Of a stretch of DNA of 36,615 nucleotides, positions 15,154-23,481 are shown in pieces. The translations under genes and the position numbers were made by a program. Source of the stretch: Woeseiaceae bacterium (GTDB lineage: Bacteria; Pseudomonadota; Gammaproteobacteria; Steroidobacterales; Woeseiaceae). Location: positions 254,906-291,520 of the forward strand of contig WVYQ01000017.1 of NCBI GenBank assembly GCA_011772865.1, written 5' to 3'. The notes beneath the pieces are model-generated. The model was given only the letters and a program-made list of their open reading frames with translations. It ran no database searches and had not been told where the DNA came from. The number at the start of each line of letters is the position of its first letter. The stretch's first letter is position 1.

Positions 15154-16443
15154 ATGAGCAATCGATACAGGCAACGCGGTGTTGCTTTGCCGCTCGTCGT
15201 GATAGGCCTGGTGGCAATGCTGGCGATGGCAGGCCTGGCGCTCGACAGCAGCCATGCCTATGTCAATAAGACACGGCTGCAAAACACGGCTGATGCTGCC
15301 GCACTTGCGGCGGCCAAAATATATGACGGGACCGCGGACACGCTGATGTCGACAGCAGCGGCGAACAGCGTGTTCGGCATCAATACCAATGGCAGCGGCA
15401 ATTTTGAGGTCGATGCCGCATACGACGCCGGAGATATATCGGTCATAGTGCAGTTCTCGCCCACGCTAAATCCGTTCGTGCCATCGGGAATCGGGCCCTA
15501 CGTCCGTGTTATCGCGACCGGTTTTGACATGTTGACTACGTTTAGCAACGTCGTCGGCATTGCCAGCATGCCCATTACCGCGTCTGCTGTCGCCGGCCCG
15601 AGTCCGACAATTGACTACGCCTGCAATATTGCGCCGATCGCCGTCTGTGCCAACGACCCTTCGCCAACGGCGGATTATTTCGGCTTCAGTGATGACGCGT
15701 TGATGGTGCTCAAACCCGAGCCGGGCAATCACGAGGACATCGGCGCGGGCAACTACAAGATGCTCCGTCTGGATGAGGATAACCCCGGGGGCGACGAGTT
15801 CCGCGACAACATGGCTGGTGCTTACGGCGGCTGTGCGGAGTCGGCGAGCACCGCCGAAACGGAGCCGGGCTTCATGGCAGGTCCGACGTCGCAGGGCTTC
15901 AACACACGCTTCAATCAATACGCGGGCCCTGTAAGCCCATACGAATTTCCACCGGATGTCGTCACGCAGGAGGTTGTACCAAGACTGGAATCGCAGCAGG
16001 TGCCGGACCCACTGAATCCAGGGGAAGAAATCGACCAGATCTGCCTCGGACCGTGCGACGACCCTGCGGCGCCTACGAACCAGGTTACGTTGGGCGCCGA
16101 GATTACGAACAACTATACGGATTATCTCAACAGAACAGAGGGCGGGATGCATGATGTCACGGAAGGACTGGCTCCGCTCGGTACACGGTGGCGACGCATC
16201 ATGGCGATGCCGGTCGTGGATTGCGCGGGCGACCAGACCGGTCAGTCAACGCTCGATGTCCTTGGATTTGCGTGCTACTTCATGTTGCAGACCGTCTCGA
16301 CCGGGGCGTCCGACGGCGCACACATCTACGGTCAGTTCGTCGACGGATGTCTTGTGGGCGGCACATCGGGACCGAACCCGGGGACCGGACCAGGGCCATA
16401 CCTTATCCAGCTCTACAAGGATCCCGACTCGGGAGACTCCTGA
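15154..16443 (+). CDS. tadG: TadG-like pilus assembly protein
   Basis: A 429-residue protein. It starts with a short basic leader (SNRYRQRGVALPLVVIGLV), a single membrane helix and ALDSSHAYVNKTRLQNTADAAALAAAK, the N-terminal signature of the putative Flp pilus-assembly TadE/G-like domain. The long exported part contains at least seven cysteines (for example ACNIAPIAVC and ICLGPCDD), which should form disulfides. I do not see a clear vWA MIDAS motif, unlike many TadG proteins. The start at ATG 15154 is chosen for GAGGAA upstream and the leader; the frame extends upstream but overlaps the preceding gene. Its stop overlaps the next ATG (TGATG). Confidence 0.82.
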   Translation: MSNRYRQRGVALPLVVIGLVAMLAMAGLALDSSHAYVNKTRLQNTADAAALAAAKIYDGTADTLMSTAAANSVFGINTNGSGNFEVDAAYDAGDISVIVQFSPTLNPFVPSGIGPYVRVIATGFDMLTTFSNVVGIASMPITASAVAGPSPTIDYACNIAPIAVCANDPSPTADYFGFSDDALMVLKPEPGNHEDIGAGNYKMLRLDEDNPGGDEFRDNMAGAYGGCAESASTAETEPGFMAGPTSQGFNTRFNQYAGPVSPYEFPPDVVTQEVVPRLESQQVPDPLNPGEEIDQICLGPCDDPAAPTNQVTLGAEITNNYTDYLNRTEGGMHDVTEGLAPLGTRWRRIMAMPVVDCAGDQTGQSTLDVLGFACYFMLQTVSTGASDGAHIYGQFVDGCLVGGTSGPNPGTGPGPYLIQLYKDPDSGDS

Positions 16444-16910
16444 TGCGTTTTGACGGACACAATACGCGTCGAAGACAAAGCGGTGCGGTGCTTGCCGAGA
16501 TGGCACTCGTTACGCCAATCCTCGTATTCATGATGCTGGCGACGGCGGAGGTTTCCCGTGCGTTCATCGACCACAACACGCTGACAAAAGCCGTGCGCAA
16601 TGGAGCGCGCCATGTGTCTTCATTCGCATTCCAGGGGACGACCGGTACGGTCAATATCGGGCCGGTGCTTCGTGCGGAAGTACAGAACCTGGTCGTGTAT
16701 GGAAACCTGGCCGGTGGCGGTACGCCGGTACTTCCCGGGCTGACTACCGCGAATGTCACAGTCACCGATATCGGGGCGAATAACATCGAGGTCACGGCTA
16801 CGCACAACATCAGCGGTCTGCTTGGACCGGTACTGCGCTCCTTTGTGGGCGGTAGCGACATCAACATGGTTTTTACGCTCGAAGCGACCGTCACGATGAG
16901 GGCCCTTTGA
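16443..16910 (+). CDS. tadE: TadE-like minor pilin (first copy)
   Basis: A 155-residue pseudopilin. A basic leader (MRFDGHNTRRRQSG) is followed by AVLAEMALVTPILVFMMLATAEVSRAF, with Glu at +5 after the Gly cleavage site as in TadE, then an exported beta-rich domain with few cysteines. The real start is ATG 16443, one base into the stop of the TadG gene, indicating coupled translation. It would be processed by the prepilin peptidase encoded at 10502. It likely acts in pilus initiation. Confidence 0.85.
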   Translation: MRFDGHNTRRRQSGAVLAEMALVTPILVFMMLATAEVSRAFIDHNTLTKAVRNGARHVSSFAFQGTTGTVNIGPVLRAEVQNLVVYGNLAGGGTPVLPGLTTANVTVTDIGANNIEVTATHNISGLLGPVLRSFVGGSDINMVFTLEATVTMRAL

Positions 16911-16911
16911 G

Positions 16912-17379
16912 ATGAATGTGCGTCGCCGCCAACGGGGCCTGGCCATCGTCGAATTCGCGATTGTCGCGGCCGTCCTGTTCATTCTAATCTTCGCCGTCAT
17001 CGAGGTCGGTCGGGCATTCTTTGTTGCCGCCACGTTGGACGAAGCAGCCAGGCGTGGCGCACGCATGGCCGTAGTTTGCCCCGTCAACGACCCTGCGATT
17101 TCTCAGGCGGCCGCGTTTGACAACGCCGTGATCCCGGATCTCGATGCGAGCGATATATCGGTCGAATATCTCAGCATCGCCGGCAATCCATTAGGTAGCC
17201 CGGCGACCACCGATTTTCGGCAGATCCGCTTTATCCGCGTTGCCGTCGTTGGTTATCAGCACCAGATGTTTATTCCTTTTGCGACGGCACTGTTGCCTTT
17301 CACAATGCCCGATTTCACAACGGTGCTGCCGCGAGAAAGCCTGGGCATTCCACGAACCGGTGCAATAACACCGTGTTAG
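16912..17379 (+). CDS. TadE/TadF-like minor pilin (second copy)
   Basis: A 155-residue pseudopilin with leader MNVRRRQRG and LAIVEFAIVAAVLFILIFAVIE, again Gly -1 and Glu +5 (here VEF), then GRAFFVAATLDEAARRGARMAV, the conserved TadE-family extension of the helix. The exported domain has a cysteine at about residue 57 (AVVCP) and one at the C-terminus (TPC), which could pair. It begins one base after the preceding stop. It may be TadF, but I cannot separate TadE from TadF by sequence alone. Confidence 0.82.
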   Translation: MNVRRRQRGLAIVEFAIVAAVLFILIFAVIEVGRAFFVAATLDEAARRGARMAVVCPVNDPAISQAAAFDNAVIPDLDASDISVEYLSIAGNPLGSPATTDFRQIRFIRVAVVGYQHQMFIPFATALLPFTMPDFTTVLPRESLGIPRTGAITPC

Positions 17380-17401
17380 TCAGTATGGAGAGATAACCGA
17401 A

Positions 17402-18583
17402 TTGCCTAGAACGAGAATCACAATTGCCAGCCGATCGCGGCAGACAGCCGAGAGGCTCGCCAGCTTTTTATCTGGTCAGACTGATTTCAGGGTCGATATC
17501 CGGGTGCTGAGCAATGGGCACGCCGATCCGCTCCACGACGTTTCGACCCTGCCCGATATCCTGCTGCTTCATTGCACCGGTGGTGACAGTGAACTTGAAT
17601 TTCTGGCGAATCAGGGCGTGCGTGAACAACCGCCATTGATCGTTTGCGGACGCGACGGCGACACGGTAACGATGCGCCTGGCAATGAGGGCGGGTGCGCG
17701 CGACTACCTGACGGAAAGCATGCCCAAACAGGATCTCCTGAACAGCATCCAGAGAATCCGCGACGAAACGGCTCGCCACCGGCATGCCGAGCACGGCAAG
17801 CTGATTGTTGTAGTGAACGGCAAGGGTGGTTCCGGGGCAAGCATGATCGCCACCAACCTCGCGCACAGCCTCGTGGGTGACGAGGGCAACGAAGTGACAC
17901 TCGTTGATCTCGACCTGCAGTTCGGCGGTCTTTGCCGCTACCTGGATATCAGTCCCGAAGTGGGCATGATGCAGGCGCTGGAATCTGCGACCGAAATGGA
18001 CGAGATGTCGGCGGACGCATATACATGCCGCCACTCGAGCGGACTCAAACTTATGGCGGCGCAGTCCAAGCAGCCGGTCATGCCGAGAGGCGTGTCGATC
18101 GAAAGGCTCGAGGCTCTGCTGAAGGTGTACCTGTCAATCAACGATTTCGTCGTTGTAGATTCCCCTGCACACCTGGATCCTGCGACCGCCCTTTTCTTCG
18201 ACAAAGCCGACCACGTCTTCGTCGTGGTTCAACAGTCGTTGCCGCATGTGCAGGATGCGGCGAGGCTTATGCAAATCCTTGGGTCCGAACTGGGTGTTTC
18301 CAGGGACCGGATGGTCGTGATCGTCAACCGGTTTACAAAGAATGCCGAGGTCGAGATCGGTGACATAAAGAAGGCTCTTCGACTCAACAGCGTTCACACG
18401 GTGCCGAACCATTACAAACTGGCATCGGAGAGCATTAATACCGGTGTGCCGCTTGCCGATATTTCCAGTAGCGCCGGACTGACCAAATCGATTCGCAGGC
18501 TCAAGGACTCTTTGGTCGAACCCGACGATAGTCCGAACCCGACCCTGCTCGAACGCTCACTGCCGAGTTTCCTGAGGAGATAG
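17402..18583 (+). CDS. cpaE: TadZ/CpaE localisation ATPase with atypical Walker A
   Basis: A 393-residue protein. Residues 1-125 form a receiver-like fold that has lost its acidic phosphoacceptor (His at the aligned site in DILLLHCTG) and the usual Lys-Pro pair (DYLTES instead of DYLVKP). Residues about 133-380 are a MinD/ParA-type ATPase with a deviant Walker A, GKGGSGASMIATNLA (140-154), in which the second Lys is Ala as in many CpaE proteins; the signature Lys141 remains. VTLVDLDLQFGG follows as in this family. TadZ positions the Tad machinery at the pole. The start is a TTG, served by GGAG 11 bases upstream; a nearby ATG is immediately stopped. Confidence 0.88.
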   Translation: MPRTRITIASRSRQTAERLASFLSGQTDFRVDIRVLSNGHADPLHDVSTLPDILLLHCTGGDSELEFLANQGVREQPPLIVCGRDGDTVTMRLAMRAGARDYLTESMPKQDLLNSIQRIRDETARHRHAEHGKLIVVVNGKGGSGASMIATNLAHSLVGDEGNEVTLVDLDLQFGGLCRYLDISPEVGMMQALESATEMDEMSADAYTCRHSSGLKLMAAQSKQPVMPRGVSIERLEALLKVYLSINDFVVVDSPAHLDPATALFFDKADHVFVVVQQSLPHVQDAARLMQILGSELGVSRDRMVVIVNRFTKNAEVEIGDIKKALRLNSVHTVPNHYKLASESINTGVPLADISSSAGLTKSIRRLKDSLVEPDDSPNPTLLERSLPSFLRR

Positions 18584-18586
18584 TAC

Positions 18587-19936
18587 GTGGCGACAGTAAT
18601 GACGGAACAGTTCCATAGCGGAATCAGTAATGAAGCCGAAGATCCTGAAGACAGGATACGCCCGCTGACGCTCCAGGAAATCGAATGGAAGGAACGAATC
18701 AACGACCGGCTTCTGACGGTGCTCGATTTGTCCCTGATCGATACGGTCGAGTCCGAGAAAGCGCGCAAGGAAATCAGGGAAATCGCGGATCGTCTGTTGA
18801 CGGAGGAGTCGGCGCCGCTGAGCCGCAGGCAACGCAAGCTCATCATAGGCCGTATCGAAGACGAGGTTATGGGTCTCGGGCCGCTGGAGCCGCTGCTCGC
18901 GGACTCAACGATATCGGACATCCTCGTCAACGGATTTGACACCATATACATAGAGAGGCGGGGCAAGCTCGAGCGCACGAACGCCCGCTTTACCGACCAT
19001 GCGCACTTGATCAACACGATCGACCGTATCGTCTCGGCCGTGGGCCGGCGAATTGACGAGTCCTCGCCAATGGTGGACGCGCGCCTCGCCGACGGCTCGC
19101 GTGTCAACGTCATCATCCCGCCGTTGGCAATCGACGGCGCCATGCTGTCGATTCGAAGATTTGGCGTCGAGTTGCTCGGCATGAACAATATGATTCAGCT
19201 CGACACGGTCACCGAAGAGGTTGCCCAGGTGCTTTCGGCAATCGTTCGCGCGCGCCTGAACATCGTGGTATCGGGCGGCACAGGAGCCGGCAAGACGACA
19301 ATGCTGAATATCCTGTCGAGCTACATACCTGCCGACGAGCGGATCGTTACGATCGAAGATTCCGCTGAACTTCAGCTGCAGCAGCCGCATGTCGTGCGGC
19401 TCGAGACGCGGCCCCCGAATATCGAGGGTGCGGGTGAGGTAACGGCGCGCGACCTCGTTCGCAACAGCCTTCGCATGCGGCCGGAGCGCATCATCGTCGG
19501 CGAGGTGCGCGGCGGCGAAGCACTCGACATGCTCCAGGCCATGAACACAGGTCATGACGGATCATTGACCACTATTCACGCCAATACGCCCCGAGACGCC
19601 TTGGGCCGAATCGAAAACATGGTCTCGATGACAGGCATCTCGTTTCCTATCAATGCACTGCGCTCACAGATCGCATCGGCAATCAACGTTGTGCTGCAAA
19701 TAGCGAGACTCGAAGACGGTCAACGCAAGCTGATCAGCATGCAGGAAATCAACGGCATGGAAGGGGACGTAATTACGATGTCGGAGCTGTTCGCCTTCCA
19801 TCGAGAGGGCGTGGACGAAGACGGCAAGGTGATTGGCAAGTTGCGGCCGACGGGAATCATTCCGGCGTTTTACAAGGGCCTGGCGCAACGCGGCATCGAT
19901 CTTCCGGTAGAAGTCTTCCAGCCTGAGTGGACATAG
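18587..19936 (+). CDS. cpaF: Secretion/assembly ATPase TadA/CpaF
   Basis: A 449-residue hexameric ATPase that powers Flp pilus extension and probably retraction. The N-terminal helices (about 25-100) contain [11 protein letters not shown] and [21 protein letters not shown]. The core has Walker A GGTGAGKT (230-237), the Asp box TIEDSAEL (255-262), Walker [13 protein letters not shown] (301-312) and the His box [12 protein letters not shown] (328-339), a full set for a type II/IV secretion ATPase. Length and layout fit CpaF. A GTG start at 18587 is favoured by GAGGAGA seven bases upstream; ATG 18599 is an alternative. It begins three bases after the TadZ stop. Confidence 0.95.
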   Translation: MATVMTEQFHSGISNEAEDPEDRIRPLTLQEIEWKERINDRLLTVLDLSLIDTVESEKARKEIREIADRLLTEESAPLSRRQRKLIIGRIEDEVMGLGPLEPLLADSTISDILVNGFDTIYIERRGKLERTNARFTDHAHLINTIDRIVSAVGRRIDESSPMVDARLADGSRVNVIIPPLAIDGAMLSIRRFGVELLGMNNMIQLDTVTEEVAQVLSAIVRARLNIVVSGGTGAGKTTMLNILSSYIPADERIVTIEDSAELQLQQPHVVRLETRPPNIEGAGEVTARDLVRNSLRMRPERIIVGEVRGGEALDMLQAMNTGHDGSLTTIHANTPRDALGRIENMVSMTGISFPINALRSQIASAINVVLQIARLEDGQRKLISMQEINGMEGDVITMSELFAFHREGVDEDGKVIGKLRPTGIIPAFYKGLAQRGIDLPVEVFQPEWT

Positions 19937-19949
19937 GGGGGAATAATCG

Positions 19950-20924
19950 ATGTCCAGCGGCGCGCAAATTTTCATAGTCATGGTATTCGTCACCGTGGTG
20001 CTGCTGATGCAGGGCCTCGTGGTTCCGGTTTTCGGGGAAAGCGCGAAGGCCCGCAAGCGCCTGAAGAAACGCATTGAAGAGATCGAGGGCGCAAGCGCCG
20101 ACGATGCGTTGTCATCGCTGCTGCGTGAGAAATACCTGCGACGGCTATCGCCGATAGAACGACGGCTCGAATCCCTGCCGATGATGGAAGGATTGGCAAA
20201 GCGCATCGAGCAGGCTGGCCACAAAATTCTCGCCTACCGGCTGGTTCTGATTTCGCTTGTCATCGGTCTGGTTACGCTGGTCGTTAGCTGGGTCTATTTT
20301 CGGATGCCCATAGCCGCGTCGGCACTGGCATTCATTGGTGCCTACATACCGTTCATGAAGATCAGCATGGACCGGACCAAGCGCATGGCGGCCTTCGAGG
20401 AGCAACTGCCTGACGCAATCGACACGATGAAGCGAGCGCTGCGAGCGGGACACCCACTGAGCGCAGCGCTCAAGTTCGTGGCTGATGAACTTGACGATCC
20501 TGTCGCAACGGAATTCGAACTGACCTTTGGCGATATCAATTACGGCAATGACGTGCGGCGCGCCATGCTTGGTCTGCTCGGTCGGGTGCCGAGCGTGACT
20601 GTCATGGCCCTTGTGACATCGATTCTGGTCCAGAAAGAGACCGGAGGAAATCTTGCAGAGATTCTGCAAAACATATCGGCAGTCATCCGCGGGAGGTTCA
20701 AATTCCAGCGCAAGGTCAAAACGTATTCAGCCGAAGGGCGTATGTCGGCGTGGGTGCTGGCAATGGTGCCCCTGGTGCTTTTCGTTGCGCTCTGGTTCCT
20801 GACGCCTGGCTACCTGCCGACACTGATCGAAGACGAGGGTGGGCAGAAGATGATCGTGTACGGCTTCATATCGGGTGTGGTCGGCATCTTCTGGATCCGG
20901 AAGATTCTGCGAATCGAGGTCTGA
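19950..20924 (+). CDS. tadB: Inner-membrane platform protein TadB
   Basis: A 324-residue membrane protein with a first helix at about 6-26, a basic cytoplasmic loop (KARKRLKKRIEEIEG), a pair of helices at about 95-130, and a T2SS-F/GspF domain with EEQLPDAIDTMKRALRAGHPLS and VQKETGGNLAEILQNIS, then two C-terminal helices. These are the conserved cytoplasmic motifs that contact the TadA ATPase. GGGGGGA precedes the ATG at 19950. The next gene starts three bases after its stop. Confidence 0.93.
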   Translation: MSSGAQIFIVMVFVTVVLLMQGLVVPVFGESAKARKRLKKRIEEIEGASADDALSSLLREKYLRRLSPIERRLESLPMMEGLAKRIEQAGHKILAYRLVLISLVIGLVTLVVSWVYFRMPIAASALAFIGAYIPFMKISMDRTKRMAAFEEQLPDAIDTMKRALRAGHPLSAALKFVADELDDPVATEFELTFGDINYGNDVRRAMLGLLGRVPSVTVMALVTSILVQKETGGNLAEILQNISAVIRGRFKFQRKVKTYSAEGRMSAWVLAMVPLVLFVALWFLTPGYLPTLIEDEGGQKMIVYGFISGVVGIFWIRKILRIEV

Positions 20925-20927
20925 GTT

Positions 20928-21887
20928 ATGGAAGGAATTCTCGATCTACTGACAAGCTATTTGAATGACGACATTGTCATGCGTCGTGTCCTCGTAGGCT
21001 TGTCCGCCGCGACGATATTTATCCTGGGCCTAGGCCTTTCGATGCTGATCCGGAACTTCTCGAGCCCCGTGCGGCGGCGCCTGGGACTGGTTGTCGAAGA
21101 AGAACCCGTCAAGAACCGTATCGCAGTGCAGGTCTCGACAGTTCTGGGGCCGGTTGCAAGCTACGTACTGCCGCAAAAGGAAGTGGAGCGCCAGAAGATG
21201 ACGCTGCAGCTCTTTCGCGCCGGATTTCGGTCGCCACAAGCGCTGCAGGTGTTCTATGCAATCAAGTCGCTGATGATCGTGGGGCTCCCGCTGATCGTTC
21301 TGCTCTCATTTCGATTCATGCCGATGCTGGAGAACAAATCGGCGTTCAACTTCGCGCTGATAGCCGCAGGGTTCGGACTGTTCGGGCCAAACATTGTACT
21401 GAGCAAGCTCGTCGATCGACGAGTCAAGGCGTTGAGTAATGGTTTTCCTGACGCGCTCGACCTGCTGGTTGTCTGTGTCGAGTCAGGCCTTGGCCTGGCA
21501 GCCGCCATCCAGCGGGTGGCGGATGAGCTCGATGTGAGCCATCCGGAACTCGCCTTTGAGCTGTCGACAGTAAATGCAGAAATTCGCGCCGGCGTGCCGC
21601 GCGAGAGAGCGTTGCGAAATCTGGCCGATCGCACCGGAGTCCGCGACATCAAGGGACTTGTTGGACTCCTGGTGCAGACCATGAAGTTCGGTACGAGCAT
21701 CAGCGACGCTTTGCGAGTGTATTCCGAAGAATTTCGGGACAAACGCATGCAACGGGCCGAGGAAGCCGCCGCAAAAATGGCGACCAAGCTCATTTTTCCG
21801 CTCGTCTTTTGCATGTTCCCGATATTTTTCATCGTCGCGATCGGGCCGGCCGTACTCAGGATCATTGAATGGATGGCAAGCCGATAG
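20928..21887 (+). CDS. tadC: Inner-membrane platform protein TadC
   Basis: A 319-residue paralogue of TadB. It has an N-terminal helix (about 20-42), a middle pair (about 105-160), the GspF-type motif FPDALDLLVVCVESGLGLAAAI and VQTMKFGTSISDALRVYS, then a C-terminal helix (FPLVFCMFPIFFIVAIGPA). TadB and TadC together form the platform on which the pilus is assembled. Its start is three bases after the TadB stop, with no strong ribosome site of its own, so it is likely translationally coupled. Confidence 0.93.
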   Translation: MEGILDLLTSYLNDDIVMRRVLVGLSAATIFILGLGLSMLIRNFSSPVRRRLGLVVEEEPVKNRIAVQVSTVLGPVASYVLPQKEVERQKMTLQLFRAGFRSPQALQVFYAIKSLMIVGLPLIVLLSFRFMPMLENKSAFNFALIAAGFGLFGPNIVLSKLVDRRVKALSNGFPDALDLLVVCVESGLGLAAAIQRVADELDVSHPELAFELSTVNAEIRAGVPRERALRNLADRTGVRDIKGLVGLLVQTMKFGTSISDALRVYSEEFRDKRMQRAEEAAAKMATKLIFPLVFCMFPIFFIVAIGPAVLRIIEWMASR

Positions 21888-21920
21888 CCCGGCGGATGAA
21901 TTGTGCATGGGAGAAGGTCA

Positions 21921-22838
21921 ATGAAAATCAAAACCGGTGCTGGGAGGATCGTCGGAATATGTGTCCTGGGCGCTCTTGCGGGATGCGCCGGCACACCGAA
22001 GACTGACCAGGATACGTCAGCCAATGACGCCCTGCGCAATACCAACCTGGACGTCATGTTCGCCACTGAATTCCCGGTTGAGTCGCAGGATGAAGCGCTG
22101 CTGAAAGCAAACAATGCTTATCGCGCAGGAGAAGTGGACAAGGCTCTGTTCTTTTATGTTCGGGCCCTGCAATTCAACACTGAAAATGTCGATCTCCTGG
22201 CGCTTATCGGCGACATTCATTTTAAGCGCAACGATCTCGTCAGGGCCAAGCGGGCATACGTTCGGGCGCTCAGTATCGATTCGGAACACGCAGAAACTCT
22301 CGAAGCCCTCGGACTGATTCATCTCAGCGAAGGAAACGAGACCGAAGCGCTAAATGAGCTCGCGAGGGCGACGGCAATCGATGACGGACGCTGGCGGGCG
22401 CACAATGCGCTTGGCGTGTACCTGGACAGATCGGGCAATTACTCCGCGGCGCAGGCGCACTATAACTCGGCGTTGGCGCGCAATCCCGGTTCGGGACAAG
22501 TACTTAATAACCGCGGCTACTCGAAGTACCTGGCCGGCGATATTGCCGGAGCCACCCTGGACCTGCATTCGGCCGCATCGACCAGAGGATTCGAGATGGC
22601 GTGGGGCAATCTTGGTCTGGTCTATGCGAGTCAGGGCCTGTACGAAGACGCGATCTCGGCCTATCGCGAGATTATGGCCGAGGCCAATGTTTACAACAGC
22701 GTTGGTCAGATTGCCATTGATAACGGCGACCTGGAATTGGCGCAAATATACCTCGACGAGGCAGTCCGCCTGTCACCGACCTATTTCCCGCAGGCACAAA
22801 GAAACCTGGAGCTGCTCCAGACACTCGTTCGTCAATAA
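21921..22838 (+). CDS. tadD: TPR lipoprotein TadD
   Basis: A 305-residue lipoprotein. It has a signal ending in the lipobox LAGC (Cys22). At least four or five tetratricopeptide repeats follow, for example ANNAYRAGEVDKALFFYVRA, ALGLIHLSEGNETEALNELA, and NLGLVYASQGLYEDAISAYR. TadD proteins act as periplasmic assembly or pilotin-like factors. ATG 21921 is preferred over GTG 21903 because GGGAGAAGG lies just upstream and the signal peptide begins there. It is the last recognisable tad gene; an unknown exported protein follows 15 bases later. Confidence 0.9.
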   Translation: MKIKTGAGRIVGICVLGALAGCAGTPKTDQDTSANDALRNTNLDVMFATEFPVESQDEALLKANNAYRAGEVDKALFFYVRALQFNTENVDLLALIGDIHFKRNDLVRAKRAYVRALSIDSEHAETLEALGLIHLSEGNETEALNELARATAIDDGRWRAHNALGVYLDRSGNYSAAQAHYNSALARNPGSGQVLNNRGYSKYLAGDIAGATLDLHSAASTRGFEMAWGNLGLVYASQGLYEDAISAYREIMAEANVYNSVGQIAIDNGDLELAQIYLDEAVRLSPTYFPQAQRNLELLQTLVRQ

Positions 22839-22853
22839 CAAGGAACCCAAGCG

Positions 22854-23429
22854 ATGAACCATCTCAATAGCCTGATACAAGCCACAATCGTCGGTCTACT
22901 GATGCTCCTGTTCATTTTTTTCGTCGCGTCCAATGCATACGCGGATGCAAACGAAGGTGAATACCTGGGCTACAGGCTGGGTGAAACATTCAACATTCCG
23001 AAAAGGGCTGGCAGCCGTGGCCACATTACCGGTGCCATGGTCGTCGATCTGAGCCCAAAGGCGCATCCGCATCATGTGGACTCCATCACATTGTATGTGT
23101 CGCCCGTGAGCCTCATCATAGGGGGCATATACGGAGAGTGGTATTTCTCGGGACGCCCAAGGGCGGCGTTGTTTGCGGATCGTTATCTCGACACGCTTGC
23201 AGACAAGTATCCGAAATGGCGGCGACGAGGCCAGTCGCTCACGAATGGCGACTACCAGCTCTGGGTAACGGTAGAAGAGAGGCCGCCCATCGTCCAGAAT
23301 TGGCCGTCTCATGACGACTATCGCGTCGGTGTCGGATTGATTTACGCGCCTGATTCGTCAGCCCGTTACAGATGGATGACGATGCTCGATACAGAAGGGA
23401 TCAACGGAGAACTCACGGCCAGCAAATAG
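22854..23429 (+). CDS. Unknown exported or membrane-anchored protein at the end of the tad operon
   Basis: A 191-residue protein with a long N-terminal hydrophobic stretch (IVGLLMLLFIFFVASNAYA, about 13-31), either a signal peptide cut after AYA or an anchor. The rest is soluble and rich in Tyr/Trp (YGEWYFSG, DYQLWVTVEERPP). I do not recognise the family. It follows tadD by 15 bases with its own AAGGAA, so it is probably co-transcribed and could be an accessory pilus factor; this is inferred from position alone. It converges on the matB gene. Confidence 0.65.
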   Translation: MNHLNSLIQATIVGLLMLLFIFFVASNAYADANEGEYLGYRLGETFNIPKRAGSRGHITGAMVVDLSPKAHPHHVDSITLYVSPVSLIIGGIYGEWYFSGRPRAALFADRYLDTLADKYPKWRRRGQSLTNGDYQLWVTVEERPPIVQNWPSHDDYRVGVGLIYAPDSSARYRWMTMLDTEGINGELTASK

Positions 23430-23481
23430 GCCAGCTGATGCCCTGCTGCTTGTTCATGGTGACCCGGCGTCGTCGTTGATA

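Noticed and set aside
12449-22838. Idea that this locus is a type II secretion or type IVa pilus system
   Set aside because: Flp-type short pilins, TadZ, TadG/E and CpaB with the TadA-B-C order point to a Tad system.
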